From NCBI RefSeq assembly GCF_019417665.1, contig NZ_DXUU01000008.1:6288-70287 (forward strand): DNA of 64,000 nucleotides. The letters run 5' to 3'. Shown piece by piece: positions 43,703 through 53,398 of the stretch. Each line of letters begins with the position of its first letter. The stretch's first letter is position 1. The position numbers and the translations under genes were made by a program. Source of the stretch: Ruminococcus sp. GTDB lineage: Bacteria; Bacillota; Clostridia; Oscillospirales; Ruminococcaceae. Under the pieces are notes generated by a model. It was given only the letters and a program-made list of their open reading frames with translations. It did no database searches and had not been told where the DNA came from.

Positions 43703-44263
43703 TCATGCAAAGAGTCGATACAGCAAGGTTGCGACAAGATCAATGCCAAACACCGCTGCAGCAATACCGCTCACCCAATTCAGTACCCGATTGGACATCA
43801 GCCCAGTCAGTTTTGCAAACAGTGGGCGCAGCAGATACAGGAACAGTACGCCGCCGATGCCGAAGCGGACAGACGGTGAAAGGGCAACACGTGCTTGGAA
43901 GTTGATGGAATAATCCGCATAAGTCTGCCATGGCCAACTGCCGGTCGTCCATTCTAATAAGTAGCTTGCAGCAAGTTCGATGAACGTCGCCACCACGCCG
44001 CAGCCTACAAATATGGCAATGGGACGGAGCCAGCGGATATTCCATTTCAATTCCATCTCCATGAACTTTCCGAAGCACAGGAGAAATGCCAGCATTCCCA
44101 CTCCGTAAACCGGGCAATAAGGACCAAACAGTACACCTCGATTGCTGAACCCCCAATGATAAACCACAACTTCCAGAAATACCTCATAGCACCAACCAAT
44201 AATTGCCGCCATGAGAAAATAGAGAAACAATTTCTGTACTGTTTCCAGATTCAGTTTTTTCAT
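43703..44263 (-). CDS. Putative ABC-transporter type IV (CmpB-like) membrane protein
   Basis: 186 residues with about five hydrophobic segments. N-terminal YFLMAAIIGWCYEVFLEVVV, then FSNRGVLFGPYCPVYGVGM and LLEWTTGSWPWQTY are hallmarks of the PF06541 family, annotated as putative ABC permease although no ATPase partner is usually present. Its role is unknown. SD GAGGTG precedes the ATG. Confidence 0.82.
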   Translation of the reverse strand: MKKLNLETVQKLFLYFLMAAIIGWCYEVFLEVVVYHWGFSNRGVLFGPYCPVYGVGMLAFLLCFGKFMEMELKWNIRWLRPIAIFVGCGVVATFIELAASYLLEWTTGSWPWQTYADYSINFQARVALSPSVRFGIGGVLFLYLLRPLFAKLTGLMSNRVLNWVSGIAAAVFGIDLVATLLYRLFA

Positions 44264-44284
44264 TGTAACACCTCTTTTTACTAG

Positions 44285-44323
44285 AAACGGCAGGCATTTT
44301 CAAAATGGAAACGCCTGCCGTTT
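44285..44323 (-). terminator. Stem-loop after the transketolase genes
   Basis: AAACGGCAGGC / GCCTGCCGTTT, an 11-bp perfect stem with a 17-nt loop, 27 nt past the stop codon of the transketolase C-terminal gene. The U-tract in the minus-strand sense is short (UUUCU), so termination may be partial. Confidence 0.6.
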
Positions 44324-44350
44324 TTAAGAACAATCAATTATCTGATAGAA

Positions 44351-45301
44351 TTACTTTTTCTCTGCAACTGCCTTTTTCGCCACAGCTGCAATGTTATCTG
44401 CACAGAGTCCGAACTCCTTGAGCAAATCCACAGCCGGACCAGAGTGACCATATTCGTCATTGACGCCGATGCGGACTGCCGGAACTGGGCAACAGGAAGT
44501 AACCGCTTCTGCCACTGCGCTGCCCAAACCGCCAATAATGCTGTGCTCTTCCACAGTTATCAACAGACCAGTTTCACAAGCTGCCTTGCAGATCAGCTCA
44601 GTATCCAAAGGCTTGATGGTATGGATATTCAGTACACGTGCATGGATACCCTCAGCCTCCAGCTGCTCCGCAGCCTGCATCGCCTCGGAAACCATAAGAC
44701 CAGTGGCAACTAGTGTCAGGTCACTGCCCTCATGAAGTGTCAGACCTTTACCGATGGTGAACTTGTAAGTTGCCGGATCGTTGAAGATCGGTGCAGCCAG
44801 TCTGCCGAAACGCAGATAAACCGGACCCTCATGCTGGATGGCAGCCTCTACAGCAGCCTTTGCCTCTACGTCATCTGCCGGGTTGAGGATGGTCATGCCC
44901 GGAATGGTACGCATCAGGGCAATATCCTCATTGCACTGGTGGGTCGCACCGTCCTCACCCACGGAAATACCGGCATGGGTTGCACCGATCTTCACGTTCA
45001 GGTGGGGATAACCGATGGAATTGCGGACGATCTCAAAGGCTCTGCCAGCTGCGAACATGGCAAATGTGCTGGCAAAGGGAATCTTTCCGACAGTTGCCAG
45101 ACCAGCAGCTACGCCCATCATATTGGCTTCGGCAATACCGCAGTCAAAGAAACGTTCCGGATATGCCTTCTTGAAGATGCCGGTTTTGGTAGCGGCAGCA
45201 AGATCAGCGTCCAGTACTACCAAATCCGGATACTTTTCCGCCAAGTCACGCAATGCTTCGCCATAGCTTTCTCTTGTTGCTTTCTTCTGAACCTCTGCCA
45301 T
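44351..45301 (-). CDS. Transketolase, C-terminal subunit
   Basis: Second half of a split transketolase: pyrimidine-binding domain plus C-terminal domain, 316 residues. Seen: LVVLDADLAAATKTGIFKK, RFFDCGIAEANMMGVAAGLA (catalytic Glu binding thiamine diphosphate), and LLITVEEHSIIGGLGSAVAE. It works with the subunit encoded 2 nt upstream to move two-carbon units in the pentose phosphate pathway. Split forms are common in Clostridia and archaea. DXS is less likely because of its split form and motif spacing. Confidence 0.94.
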   Translation of the reverse strand: MAEVQKKATRESYGEALRDLAEKYPDLVVLDADLAAATKTGIFKKAYPERFFDCGIAEANMMGVAAGLATVGKIPFASTFAMFAAGRAFEIVRNSIGYPHLNVKIGATHAGISVGEDGATHQCNEDIALMRTIPGMTILNPADDVEAKAAVEAAIQHEGPVYLRFGRLAAPIFNDPATYKFTIGKGLTLHEGSDLTLVATGLMVSEAMQAAEQLEAEGIHARVLNIHTIKPLDTELICKAACETGLLITVEEHSIIGGLGSAVAEAVTSCCPVPAVRIGVNDEYGHSGPAVDLLKEFGLCADNIAAVAKKAVAEKK

Positions 45302-45303
45302 CG

Positions 45304-46143
45304 TTAACCCTCCAGTTCCTTCAGCTGTGCAGAAAGCTCTGCCATTGCCTGTTCATATTCTGCCTGATTCGGTGCCTTGCCGTGCCAGCCAACCTGGTTT
45401 TCCATAAAGGAAACATCCTTACCCTTGACGCTCTTCTGAATGATGGCAACCGGCTTTCCAACGACAGTTTCTGCCTCCTGCATTGCTGCTTCGATGGAAT
45501 CAAAATCATGTGCGTCCATGCGAATCACATGCCAGCCAAATGCCTCGAACTTCTCCGGAATCGGCTCCGGCGAGCAGACATCGGTGATCTTGCCATCGAT
45601 CTGCAAACCATTATTGTCCACAATGGCAACCAAAGAATCCAGCTGATAATGTGCTGCAAACATGGCAGCCTCCCAGACCTGACCTTCTTCAATCTCACCG
45701 TCACCCAGAATGGTATACACCTTATAAGCAGCATTGTCCATCTTTGCTGCCAGTGCCATACCGCAGGCAGCAGAGATGCCCTGGCCCAGAGAACCGCTGG
45801 ACATATCCACACCCGGAATATGAATGCAGGGGTGTCCCTGAAGCAGTGCACCGATGTGACGCAGGGATTTCAGCTCTTCCTTGGGGAAGAAGCCACGCTC
45901 TGCCAGCGTGGAATACAGTGCCGGTGCGCAGTGTCCCTTGGACAGCACCAGACGGTCACGGTCTGCCATATCGGGATTTTTCGGATCAACGTACATTTTT
46001 GCAAAATAGAGATAGGTCAACGTATCACAGATCGAGAGAGAGCCACCCGGATGTCCGGACTTTGCGTTGTAGGTACCCTCAACAACACCCATTCGAATGC
46101 GGCAAGCTGTTGCCTGCAGCTGTTTTTTGGTCATTTCATCCAT
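45304..46143 (-). CDS. Transketolase, N-terminal subunit
   Basis: 279 residues from ATG 46143 (GGAGG upstream; 13 further open codons are not needed). Thiamine-diphosphate-binding domain: KSGHPGGSLSICDTL, LSKGHCAPALYSTLAERGF, SGSLGQGISAACGMAL, and the metal motif ILGDGEIEEGQVWEA followed by IVDNNGLQIDG. First gene of the pair, 49 nt after the HAD phosphatase gene. Confidence 0.95.
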   Translation of the reverse strand: MDEMTKKQLQATACRIRMGVVEGTYNAKSGHPGGSLSICDTLTYLYFAKMYVDPKNPDMADRDRLVLSKGHCAPALYSTLAERGFFPKEELKSLRHIGALLQGHPCIHIPGVDMSSGSLGQGISAACGMALAAKMDNAAYKVYTILGDGEIEEGQVWEAAMFAAHYQLDSLVAIVDNNGLQIDGKITDVCSPEPIPEKFEAFGWHVIRMDAHDFDSIEAAMQEAETVVGKPVAIIQKSVKGKDVSFMENQVGWHGKAPNQAEYEQAMAELSAQLKELEG

Positions 46144-46192
46144 TCTATGAACCTCCAATGATTTTGATATGAAACCTTGCAATAATGCAAAG

Positions 46193-47011
46193 TTATTCGG
46201 AAAATCTGCATAAAATATGATCGATCAGCTCTGCAATTGCATGTGTTTCACAGGAATTTTCAAGCTGAATATCTACAATTTCTTTCACACAGGATTGTGC
46301 GTTGGACGGACAGGCACTAATATCCGCTTCGTGCAGCATTTCTAAATCGTTATCGAAATCCCCGGCTGCCACGATACGCAGCTGCGGCATATCGCACAGT
46401 GTTCGATATTTCCGCAGTGCACTTCCCTTTGTGGTGCCCTTGGGCAACATTTCATAAAATCGTGCCTCAGACTGCACAAAATCTGCACAGTCCCAGCTAT
46501 GTTTCCGGAAGAACGCTGTCAGTTCGGGCATCCGTTCCGGTGCAATGGCAAAGAGTACCTTGAGCCATCCCCCTGCCGGGATTTCCTCCGGCATCATGAG
46601 GATGGGTTCCACCTGACATATCTCCAGATGTTCCTTTTCGTATGCCGTCATGCGTGCTACATATGTGCCATTCTCCCGGAGGATCTCCGCCGAAACATCC
46701 GGGAATGCATCCAGCACTGTCCGTGTTATGGAGACCGCATCCGGCGGCAGTGTCACCGTATCCAGCATTTTCTCGGAAACCGGGTCGTATATCGCCGCAC
46801 CGTTGAACAGGATCACTGGCATATCCAGCTGCAGCTTTTGCAAATACCGCTGCGACGCCTGCAATGTTCGTCCAGTGGCGACAGCAAATTTGCCGCCTTT
46901 CTGTCGGAATTCTGTAATCGCTGCAAGATCTGCCGGAGTGATCTCCTTGCTGGCAGGCAGCAGTGTTCCGTCCAAGTCCGTGAGCAGCAGAGTGTTCTCC
47001 AGTGTTTCCAT
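46193..47011 (-). CDS. Cof-type HAD-superfamily phosphatase
   Basis: 272 residues. HAD motif I LLTDLDGTLL with Asp12 and Asp14, motif II FNGAAIYD, and C-terminal KGSALRKYRTLC and AAGDFDNDLEMLHEAD, the latter supplying magnesium ligands. C2B-type cap typical of Cof/YidA proteins, which act on sugar phosphates or flavin/pyridoxal phosphates; substrate not predictable. ATG 47011 has AAAGGAG 7 nt upstream. It lies between rluD and the transketolase genes. Confidence 0.9.
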   Translation of the reverse strand: METLENTLLLTDLDGTLLPASKEITPADLAAITEFRQKGGKFAVATGRTLQASQRYLQKLQLDMPVILFNGAAIYDPVSEKMLDTVTLPPDAVSITRTVLDAFPDVSAEILRENGTYVARMTAYEKEHLEICQVEPILMMPEEIPAGGWLKVLFAIAPERMPELTAFFRKHSWDCADFVQSEARFYEMLPKGTTKGSALRKYRTLCDMPQLRIVAAGDFDNDLEMLHEADISACPSNAQSCVKEIVDIQLENSCETHAIAELIDHILCRFSE

Positions 47012-47025
47012 AGGCACGCTCCTTT

Positions 47026-47940
47026 TCAGGATTTCAGTTTTCGAAGTACTTTTTCAAAATAGTCTGGCAAGGGGCTTTCGAATTCCAGATATGCGCCAGT
47101 AGTCGGATGAAGAAATCCGATCTTGGCGGCGTGGAGGCACTGCCCCTCAATGCCAGGAAACGCCTTTCCATAGACATCATCTCCCAGCACCGGATGTCCC
47201 ATGTATGCCAAATGCACACGAATCTGGTGAGTACGCCCTGTCTCCAGCCGCAGCCGCAGATGGGTGGCACGCTGATATTCTGCCAGCACCTCATAATGTG
47301 TCACGGCCGGCTTGGCATTCTTCTGGGTCACGCACATTTTTTTTCGATCTACCGGATGCCGTCCGATAGATGCCGAGATCGTTCCCGCAGACTCCCGAAA
47401 ATGTCCCATTGCCACTGCCTGGTATTCCCGTGTAAAGGTATGCGCTTGAATCTGCTCTGACAGTGCCTGGTGAGCAATATCATTTTTCGCCACCATGAGC
47501 AAGCCGCTGGTAAAGCGGTCGATACGGTGCACGATACCCGGTCGAATCACGCCGTTGATACCGGAGAGCCGTTCGCCGCAGTGATAGAGCAAAGCGTGCA
47601 CCAACGTTCCCGTGGCATGTCCCGGTGCAGGATGCACCACCATTCCCTTAGGCTTATTCACCACCAGTACATCGTCATCTTCATAGACGATATCCAGGGG
47701 AATATTTTCCGGCTCCAGCGAAAGCGGTTCCGGTTCGGGCAGCACGATCTCCACCACATCGCCGCTGTGCTGGCGGTAATTCTTTGGGACAGACTTTCCA
47801 TTTACGGTAATATGTCCCTGTTCCATGCGGGATTGTAGCAGAGAACGTGTCAGAGAAACAGACTCCTGCGCTGCCAGCCATTTGTCCAGCCGTTCCCCTG
47901 CCCCTTCCGGTGGGATTTGCAAGGTCATTGTCTCAGACAT
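47026..47940 (-). CDS. rluD: RluD-type 23S rRNA pseudouridine synthase
   Basis: 304 residues. S4 domain at about 15-60 (GERLDKWLAAQES, GHITVNGKSVPKNY), then the catalytic region VHRIDRFTSGLLMVAK with the essential Asp and LRLETGRTHQIRVHLAYMG. It overlaps lspA by 8 nt, the common lspA-rluD (ylyB) arrangement of Firmicutes. The second such enzyme in the window is at 12.9 kb. Confidence 0.93.
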   Translation of the reverse strand: MSETMTLQIPPEGAGERLDKWLAAQESVSLTRSLLQSRMEQGHITVNGKSVPKNYRQHSGDVVEIVLPEPEPLSLEPENIPLDIVYEDDDVLVVNKPKGMVVHPAPGHATGTLVHALLYHCGERLSGINGVIRPGIVHRIDRFTSGLLMVAKNDIAHQALSEQIQAHTFTREYQAVAMGHFRESAGTISASIGRHPVDRKKMCVTQKNAKPAVTHYEVLAEYQRATHLRLRLETGRTHQIRVHLAYMGHPVLGDDVYGKAFPGIEGQCLHAAKIGFLHPTTGAYLEFESPLPDYFEKVLRKLKS

Positions 47941-48460
47941 TCTCCGACTCCTTTTCGGCAGTTCCGGATACAGTGCCCTCTTTCCCCTGCTTTTCCAGCT
48001 TTGGGTCGATCAGGAAGAAGTACAGAGCAAAGAGAATCACGCCGATGACGACGCAGCAGTCTGCGAAGTTGAAAACGGCAAAGTGAAACAGCTTGACGTC
48101 CAGATAATCCACCACAAGTCCGCCCCGGAATATCCGGTCGATGAGATTCCCAATGCCGCCGCCGATAATCAACGTCAGACTCGCCGTCAGAAGTTTCGAT
48201 CGTTTTCCCCGGTGAATGAGCCAGTAGATACAAACTCCCATTAAAGCAGACGTCAGCACGATCAGCAGCCAGCGCATTCCCGAAAAGCTGCTAAACACAG
48301 CACCGTCATTTTCCAGATAACGCAGCCCCAGAATCTCCGTGTCACCGAAATGCAGAAACTGCATTTCCCCCACGGGCTTTAATTCCTGAATTGCCCAGTA
48401 TTTTATCAGCTGATCAATGACAGTCAGCAAAATAATTCCAATCAATGCAACGATCAGCAC
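47933..48460 (-). CDS. lspA: Lipoprotein signal peptidase
   Basis: Cleaves the signal peptide of diacylglyceryl-modified prolipoproteins in the membrane. 175 residues from a GTG start at 48460, where AAAGGA lies 7 nt upstream. The reading frame is open further into ileS, but no better start fits. Four hydrophobic segments and both catalytic aspartates: GGIGNLIDRIFRGGLVVDYL and FNFADCCVVIG. The start lies 17 nt after the ileS stop codon. Confidence 0.92.
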   Translation of the reverse strand: MLIVALIGIILLTVIDQLIKYWAIQELKPVGEMQFLHFGDTEILGLRYLENDGAVFSSFSGMRWLLIVLTSALMGVCIYWLIHRGKRSKLLTASLTLIIGGGIGNLIDRIFRGGLVVDYLDVKLFHFAVFNFADCCVVIGVILFALYFFLIDPKLEKQGKEGTVSGTAEKESENV

Positions 48461-48477
48461 AAATGATTCCTTTCCCG

Positions 48478-51258
48478 TCAGGACTCCGATACAACCGAAG
48501 CGCAGCGTGCGCAAAGGGTCGGATGTGCAGCATTCTTGCCCACACTGTCCAGATACATCCAGCAGCGCTCGCACTTTTCTCCGGAAGCACGTTCCACTGT
48601 ATAAGTTGTCTCACCGGCGTCTGCCTTGACTACACTGACAGAAGAAACGATCAGCACCTTGGCAAGCACATCAGCTGCCTCAGACAAAATCGCATATTGA
48701 GCATCATCTGCAACGGAAATGGTCACAGCTGCTTCCAGAGACTTGCCGATGAGTTTTTCGTTACGCTTTTCCTCCAACACCTTGTTGACATCCATACGAG
48801 TCTGATAAATCAGCTCCCACTTTGCCAGGAAAGCTGCATCCTCAGTGATACCGCTTGCCTTGGGCATTTCGTTCAGGAATACGCTCTTGGCATCATCCTC
48901 CGCAGAATGGGGCAGATACAACCAGATCTCCTCTGCCGTAAAGGAGAGGATGGGTGCGATCAGACGTGTGATGGCACTCAAGATACGGTACATGGCAGTC
49001 TGTGCCGCACGGCGTTCTACAGAATGCTCTGCCTCGCAGTACAGGCGATCTTTTATGATATCCAGATAGAAGTTGGACAGATCTGTGGTGCAGTAATTAT
49101 GAATGGCGTGGAATACCACATGGAAATCAAAGGATTCGTAGCCCTCATGCACCTTTTCAATGACGCTGTCCAGACGCATCAGTGCCCAGCGATCCAGTTC
49201 CAACAGCTGATCATCAGATACACTGTCACGATCCGGGTGGAAGCCGTCGCCGTTGCCCAGGTTACCCAAGATATAACGGGCAGTATTACGAATCTTCTTG
49301 TATGCATCCGACAGCTGTCCCAGAATCTCCTTGGAGATGCGAATGTCGGAATGATAATCAGAGGAAGCCACCCACAGACGCAGGATATCTGCGCCGTACT
49401 GCTTCACGATCTCGTCAGGCATAATGCCGTTGCCCAGGGACTTAGACATCTTTCTGCCCTCGCCGTCAACCACCCAGCCGTGAGTGCAGACAGCCTTATA
49501 GGGTGCCGTGCCCTTATATACCACGGAGGTCAGCAGAGAGGACTGGAACCAGCCGCGATACTGGTCAGCGCCTTCCAGATACAAGTCAGCCGGCCACTGC
49601 AGGCAGTCGTACTGTTCCATGACAGCCGAGTGGGAAACACCGCTGTCGAACCATACGTCCATGATATCGAATTCCTTGGTGAACTCCTTGCAGCCGCATT
49701 CGCACTGTACTTCCGGAGACAGGAATTCCGACAGTTCCTTTGTCCACCATGCGTCAGCGCCTTCCTTCCGGAACAGGTTCGCAATGTCACGGATGGTGGT
49801 ATCGTTGACGATGGGCTTCTTGCAGTCCTTACAGTAAATGATCGGAATCGGTACGCCCCAGGTACGCTGACGGGAAATACACCAGTCACTACGGTCACGT
49901 ACCATTCCCTTGATACGATCCTCGCCCCATTCCGGAATCCAGCGGACGTTTTCGATTGCCTGAATGGCTTCATCTTTAAAGCCGTTTACGGAGCAGAACC
50001 ACTGTTCTGTTGCACGGTAAATAATGGGCTGGTGGCAGCGCCAGCAGTGGGGATACTGGTGGACGATCTTTTCCGTTGCCAGCATTGCGCCCAGTTCTGT
50101 CAGCTTCGCTGCAATCGCCTTGTTGGCTTCGTCCGTATCCATTCCCGCAAATTCGCCGGCTTCTTCTGTCTGACGACCCTTATCGTCTACGCAAACGAGA
50201 ATACCGATATCGTCGTAATTTTTGCAGACTTCAAAGTCCTCTACGCCGTAGCCTGGTGCGGTATGTACACAGCCAGTTCCGCTTTCCAAAGTGACATGAT
50301 CACCCACAATGACCGGGGAAAGACGGTCGTACAGCGGATGCTTTGTCTTGATATGCTCCAGGTCGCTGCCCAGGAATGTGCCTACCATCTCGTATTCGGT
50401 AATACCAGCGGCCTTCATGGTAGCAGAAACCAGTTCTGTTGCCATGCAGTAGTATTCCTCGCCCACCTTTACCAGTGTATACTCATAGGACGGACCAACA
50501 CAGATCGCCAGGTTACCCGGAATTGTCCATGTGGTGGTCGTCCAGATGACGAAATACACCTGTTCCTTGGCAATACCCAAATCTGTAAACAGACCTTTGT
50601 CGTCTGTCACCTGGAATTTCACATAGATGGAGTAGCAGGGATCGTTCTCATACTCGATCTCCGCCTCTGCCAGAGCAGTATTACAGTCTGGGCACCAGTA
50701 AACGGGCTTCAGACCCTTGTACATGTAGCCACGCTTTGCCATTTCGCCGAATACTTCCACCTGACGTGCTTCGTACTCCGGCTTCAGGGTAAGATACGGA
50801 TCGCAGTAATGCCCCAGACTGCCCAGCCGCTTGAACTGTGCCATCTGATTCTTGACATGCATCATGGCAAAATCCTTGCAGTGCTTGCGCAGCTCTACCG
50901 GTGAAATAGCGCCATTTTCCACGCCGATAGACTTCATAGCTTTCAGCTCAATAGGCAGACCGTGTGTATCCCAGCCCGGTACATAGGGTGCACAAAAGCC
51001 GCTCATATTCTTATACTTGATAATGAAATCCTTGAGCGTCTTGTTGAGCGCTGTACCCAAGTGGATCTCACCGTTGGCATAGGGAGGACCGTCATGGAGA
51101 ATATAGCGAGGCTTTCCCTCATTCTTGGCAATCATTGCCTCATACAGGTTCTCGTCCTCCCATTTCTGCAAGGTATCCGGTTCCCGTTTCGGCAGATTTC
51201 CACGCATGGGAAAATCTGTTTTCGGCAAATTAATGGTAGTATTATAATCCTGTGACAT
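48478..51258 (-). CDS. ileS: Isoleucyl-tRNA synthetase
   Basis: 926 residues, bacterial type 1 IleRS. Class I HIGH variant in PPYANGEIHLGTALNKTLKD, KMSKS loop GRKMSKSLGNGIMP, CP1 editing domain with TTTWTIPGNLAICVG, and a C-terminal zinc finger CERCWMY ... CARC. There is no T-box leader: only 51 nt separate it from divIVA, so expression relies on the upstream genes. Confidence 0.98.
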   Translation of the reverse strand: MSQDYNTTINLPKTDFPMRGNLPKREPDTLQKWEDENLYEAMIAKNEGKPRYILHDGPPYANGEIHLGTALNKTLKDFIIKYKNMSGFCAPYVPGWDTHGLPIELKAMKSIGVENGAISPVELRKHCKDFAMMHVKNQMAQFKRLGSLGHYCDPYLTLKPEYEARQVEVFGEMAKRGYMYKGLKPVYWCPDCNTALAEAEIEYENDPCYSIYVKFQVTDDKGLFTDLGIAKEQVYFVIWTTTTWTIPGNLAICVGPSYEYTLVKVGEEYYCMATELVSATMKAAGITEYEMVGTFLGSDLEHIKTKHPLYDRLSPVIVGDHVTLESGTGCVHTAPGYGVEDFEVCKNYDDIGILVCVDDKGRQTEEAGEFAGMDTDEANKAIAAKLTELGAMLATEKIVHQYPHCWRCHQPIIYRATEQWFCSVNGFKDEAIQAIENVRWIPEWGEDRIKGMVRDRSDWCISRQRTWGVPIPIIYCKDCKKPIVNDTTIRDIANLFRKEGADAWWTKELSEFLSPEVQCECGCKEFTKEFDIMDVWFDSGVSHSAVMEQYDCLQWPADLYLEGADQYRGWFQSSLLTSVVYKGTAPYKAVCTHGWVVDGEGRKMSKSLGNGIMPDEIVKQYGADILRLWVASSDYHSDIRISKEILGQLSDAYKKIRNTARYILGNLGNGDGFHPDRDSVSDDQLLELDRWALMRLDSVIEKVHEGYESFDFHVVFHAIHNYCTTDLSNFYLDIIKDRLYCEAEHSVERRAAQTAMYRILSAITRLIAPILSFTAEEIWLYLPHSAEDDAKSVFLNEMPKASGITEDAAFLAKWELIYQTRMDVNKVLEEKRNEKLIGKSLEAAVTISVADDAQYAILSEAADVLAKVLIVSSVSVVKADAGETTYTVERASGEKCERCWMYLDSVGKNAAHPTLCARCASVVSES

Positions 51259-51267
51259 AGCTTGATC

Positions 51268-51294
51268 CGGCTTTTCCCCGCAGGCAAAAAGCCG
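51268..51294 (-). other. Stem-loop between divIVA and ileS
   Basis: CGGCTTTT / AAAAGCCG, an 8-bp stem with an 11-nt loop in the 51-nt gap, without a U-tract. It lies close to the ileS start and could influence its translation. Confidence 0.35.
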
Positions 51295-51309
51295 CTCCTT
51301 TCCCTGAAA

Positions 51310-51954
51310 TTAGTCTTTGTCCTGCAGATCTCCGAACCGGGAGTCATATGCGCCCTGGATGGTCTTTGCAGAGAACTGTGCAGAAGCAAACGGATCCGAT
51401 GCAGACGGTGCTGTCACATCTTCTTCCGGCATCTTCGGTGCTTCTGCCTCTTCTGAAACGCCGAAGGTATCATCATCCTCTTCCGGCATTGCAGAGAGCA
51501 TATTCAGATGCTCTTTATACATATCAAAGAGCGCCTTCTTGAAATCAGCGACCTGTTTTTTAGCAGCAGCCAACTTCTTGTGAGCCTCTTCAATTTCCGC
51601 TTCATTCTTTTCGATGAGTGCGTCATGCTGTACGGTCACCTCATCCATCATTGCATCCGCCTTTTCCTTTGCTTTTGCAATGATTTCCTCCGCCTGTGCA
51701 TTTGCATCGGCAATGATCCGGTGTCCTTCTTTCTGTGCACCGAGCAGCGCATCCTTCAGCGCATCCTCGTCACGCATGTATTCCCGCACCTTGTCCGCCA
51801 GAACCTGGATTTTATTATTGCTGTCCTCCAGCTCCCGCTGCGCGATCTCGACTTCTTCCTCCAGTTTGTTCAGGAATTCGTCGATATCCTCCTGCTTATA
51901 TCCAAAAGCAGCCTTTTCGAACCGAAGTTCATGGATTTCACTTGCGCTAATCAT
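51310..51954 (-). CDS. divIVA: DivIVA-domain cell division protein
   Basis: 214 residues. The N-terminal lipid-binding signature is LRFEKAAFGYKQEDIDEFLN, followed by a long coiled coil to about residue 150 and an acidic, disordered tail. Binds curved membrane at poles and septa and recruits division or sporulation proteins. Downstream of ylmH and sepF, as in other Firmicutes. Confidence 0.95.
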   Translation of the reverse strand: MISASEIHELRFEKAAFGYKQEDIDEFLNKLEEEVEIAQRELEDSNNKIQVLADKVREYMRDEDALKDALLGAQKEGHRIIADANAQAEEIIAKAKEKADAMMDEVTVQHDALIEKNEAEIEEAHKKLAAAKKQVADFKKALFDMYKEHLNMLSAMPEEDDDTFGVSEEAEAPKMPEEDVTAPSASDPFASAQFSAKTIQGAYDSRFGDLQDKD

Positions 51955-51967
51955 AAGGTATCTCCTC

Positions 51968-52735
51968 TCACTGATATTTTTGTATCGTTATATGATATCT
52001 CCCTTTCCGGGTCGTGCCATCCATGGATTCCAGCAGAAATTTGCCGTATCCCCGGATGGAAAACACATCCCCGATCTGCATGGATGCAGAAGGAGTCTCA
52101 ATCGCTGCATGACGGCAGGTCAGCCTTCCCTGTCGAATAAGCTGCACTGCCTTTTCCCGGCTCAGGCGTGTGACAAAAGCCACCACTGTGTCTGCACGCA
52201 GAGATGCCACAGTGCCGTTCAGCGTCAGAAACGCCGTATTTGCCGACAGACACGCTGGCTCATTTTCCGTCACACTGACGCCAACTTTTCCCACCTGGTG
52301 CACCTCCTGCACAATGATAGGGGCAACATGGGCGCACACAAACGCTTGGGTCATGCGGGCATCGATGAGAATATCCCCCACCGTGCCTCGCTCCAGGTTA
52401 CACGCCATAAAAGCACCCAGAAAATCACGATGCTCCGGCGGTTTTGCTGCCCGATAGGAAAAGGTCAGGCATTGTATAGGAAACTGTTCCCGGGTCACCG
52501 AGATCCATTCCGGCGCAAAGCAAAGCAATACACGCCGGGCATGTTCCACGCCGCCCCACATGGTACAGGTGACACCGGCGGCATGGGCAATGGCTTCTGC
52601 CATAACGCCATCTTCCTGAGGCACAAAATCTGTGAAATAGGGACGGCTATCCCGGTCACAGCGTGCCGCCAAGTCGTTCCAGTGGGCTTTCATGAGCTGT
52701 ACAGGGTCAGAGCCTTTGCAATCTGACATACCCAT
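51968..52735 (-). CDS. ylmH: YlmH-family RNA-binding S4 protein
   Basis: 255 residues. The N-terminal two thirds have the YlmH fold (RPYFTDFVPQEDGVMAEA, FLGAFMACNLERGTVGDILI); the C-terminal S4 domain has VTRLSREKAVQLIRQGR and QIGDVFSIRGYGKFLLES. In Bacillus YlmH binds the 50S subunit and acts in ribosome quality control; the gene sits in the division cluster. The start could also be the ATG at 52729. Confidence 0.93.
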   Translation of the reverse strand: MGMSDCKGSDPVQLMKAHWNDLAARCDRDSRPYFTDFVPQEDGVMAEAIAHAAGVTCTMWGGVEHARRVLLCFAPEWISVTREQFPIQCLTFSYRAAKPPEHRDFLGAFMACNLERGTVGDILIDARMTQAFVCAHVAPIIVQEVHQVGKVGVSVTENEPACLSANTAFLTLNGTVASLRADTVVAFVTRLSREKAVQLIRQGRLTCRHAAIETPSASMQIGDVFSIRGYGKFLLESMDGTTRKGRYHITIQKYQ

Positions 52736-52749
52736 ACTTGTCCGGGAAA

Positions 52750-53232
52750 TTAAACCAGACCGCTGTCCTGAAGTTCACCCACGATGCTGTCGCCGTCAAA
52801 GCCGACGTTCTGAGGAATAATCAGGAATGTCTGATTTGCAATAGGTTTGATTCTGCCGTGCATGGAATATGCTGCGCCCACAACAAAATCGATGATCCGG
52901 CGCTTTTCGTCGTCATTGATGCCCTCCAAGTTTAGGACAACTGTCTTGTTCTGCATCAGATAGTCAGCTACTTTCTTGGAATCCGAAGTGTATGCAGTTG
53001 CCTTTACCAGCACCACCTGAAACTGTGCAGTCGCCTTGATAGTAGCATATCGTTCGTTTCTGCGCTCACGGCCTTCGTCATAAGACGCCGGTCTGGAATA
53101 GCTGGTGGGTGCAGACGCAGCAGACGAAGCACCTGCAGAAGGCTCCTCTTCCGGTGCAGTCATATTGGAAGTCTCCGGCTCATTCTCATCTGCCGGCATA
53201 AAAAAATCTTTCAAGCTGTCTAATACGTTCAT
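52750..53232 (-). CDS. sepF: Cell division protein SepF
   Basis: FtsZ-binding ring protein that anchors the Z-ring to the membrane. 160 residues from ATG 53232, with GGAG 6 nt upstream; two earlier ATG codons have worse spacing. An amphipathic N-terminus (NVLDSLKDFFMP) binds membrane, an acidic linker follows, and the C-terminal SepF fold shows as QVVLVKATAYTSDSKKVADY and VVLNLEGINDDEKRRIIDF. A 166-nt gap to yggS may hold its promoter (a TATAAA box near 53369-53374), but the -35 is poor. Confidence 0.95.
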   Translation of the reverse strand: MNVLDSLKDFFMPADENEPETSNMTAPEEEPSAGASSAASAPTSYSRPASYDEGRERRNERYATIKATAQFQVVLVKATAYTSDSKKVADYLMQNKTVVLNLEGINDDEKRRIIDFVVGAAYSMHGRIKPIANQTFLIIPQNVGFDGDSIVGELQDSGLV

Positions 53233-53398
53233 AATACTCTCCATTCTCCGCACAAGTTGATATTACAGACAGCACCGTGGAGCGTGCGGTTACGATGTGT
53301 CCTTTTCATCTCACACATTAGGATGGCGGATGTAATTTACGGAAGGTCTTTACCCATAAAAATTTTATAATATTTGCATATTTCTACAGGAATAGATT

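Noticed and set aside
48445..50904. 819-codon open frame antisense to ileS on the plus strand
   Set aside because: It lies entirely over the conserved ileS gene, has no SD, shows no family motifs and is an antisense shadow of ileS codon use.
51259..51309. Possible T-box leader for ileS
   Set aside because: The gap to divIVA is only 51 nt and has no specifier loop or T-box sequence.
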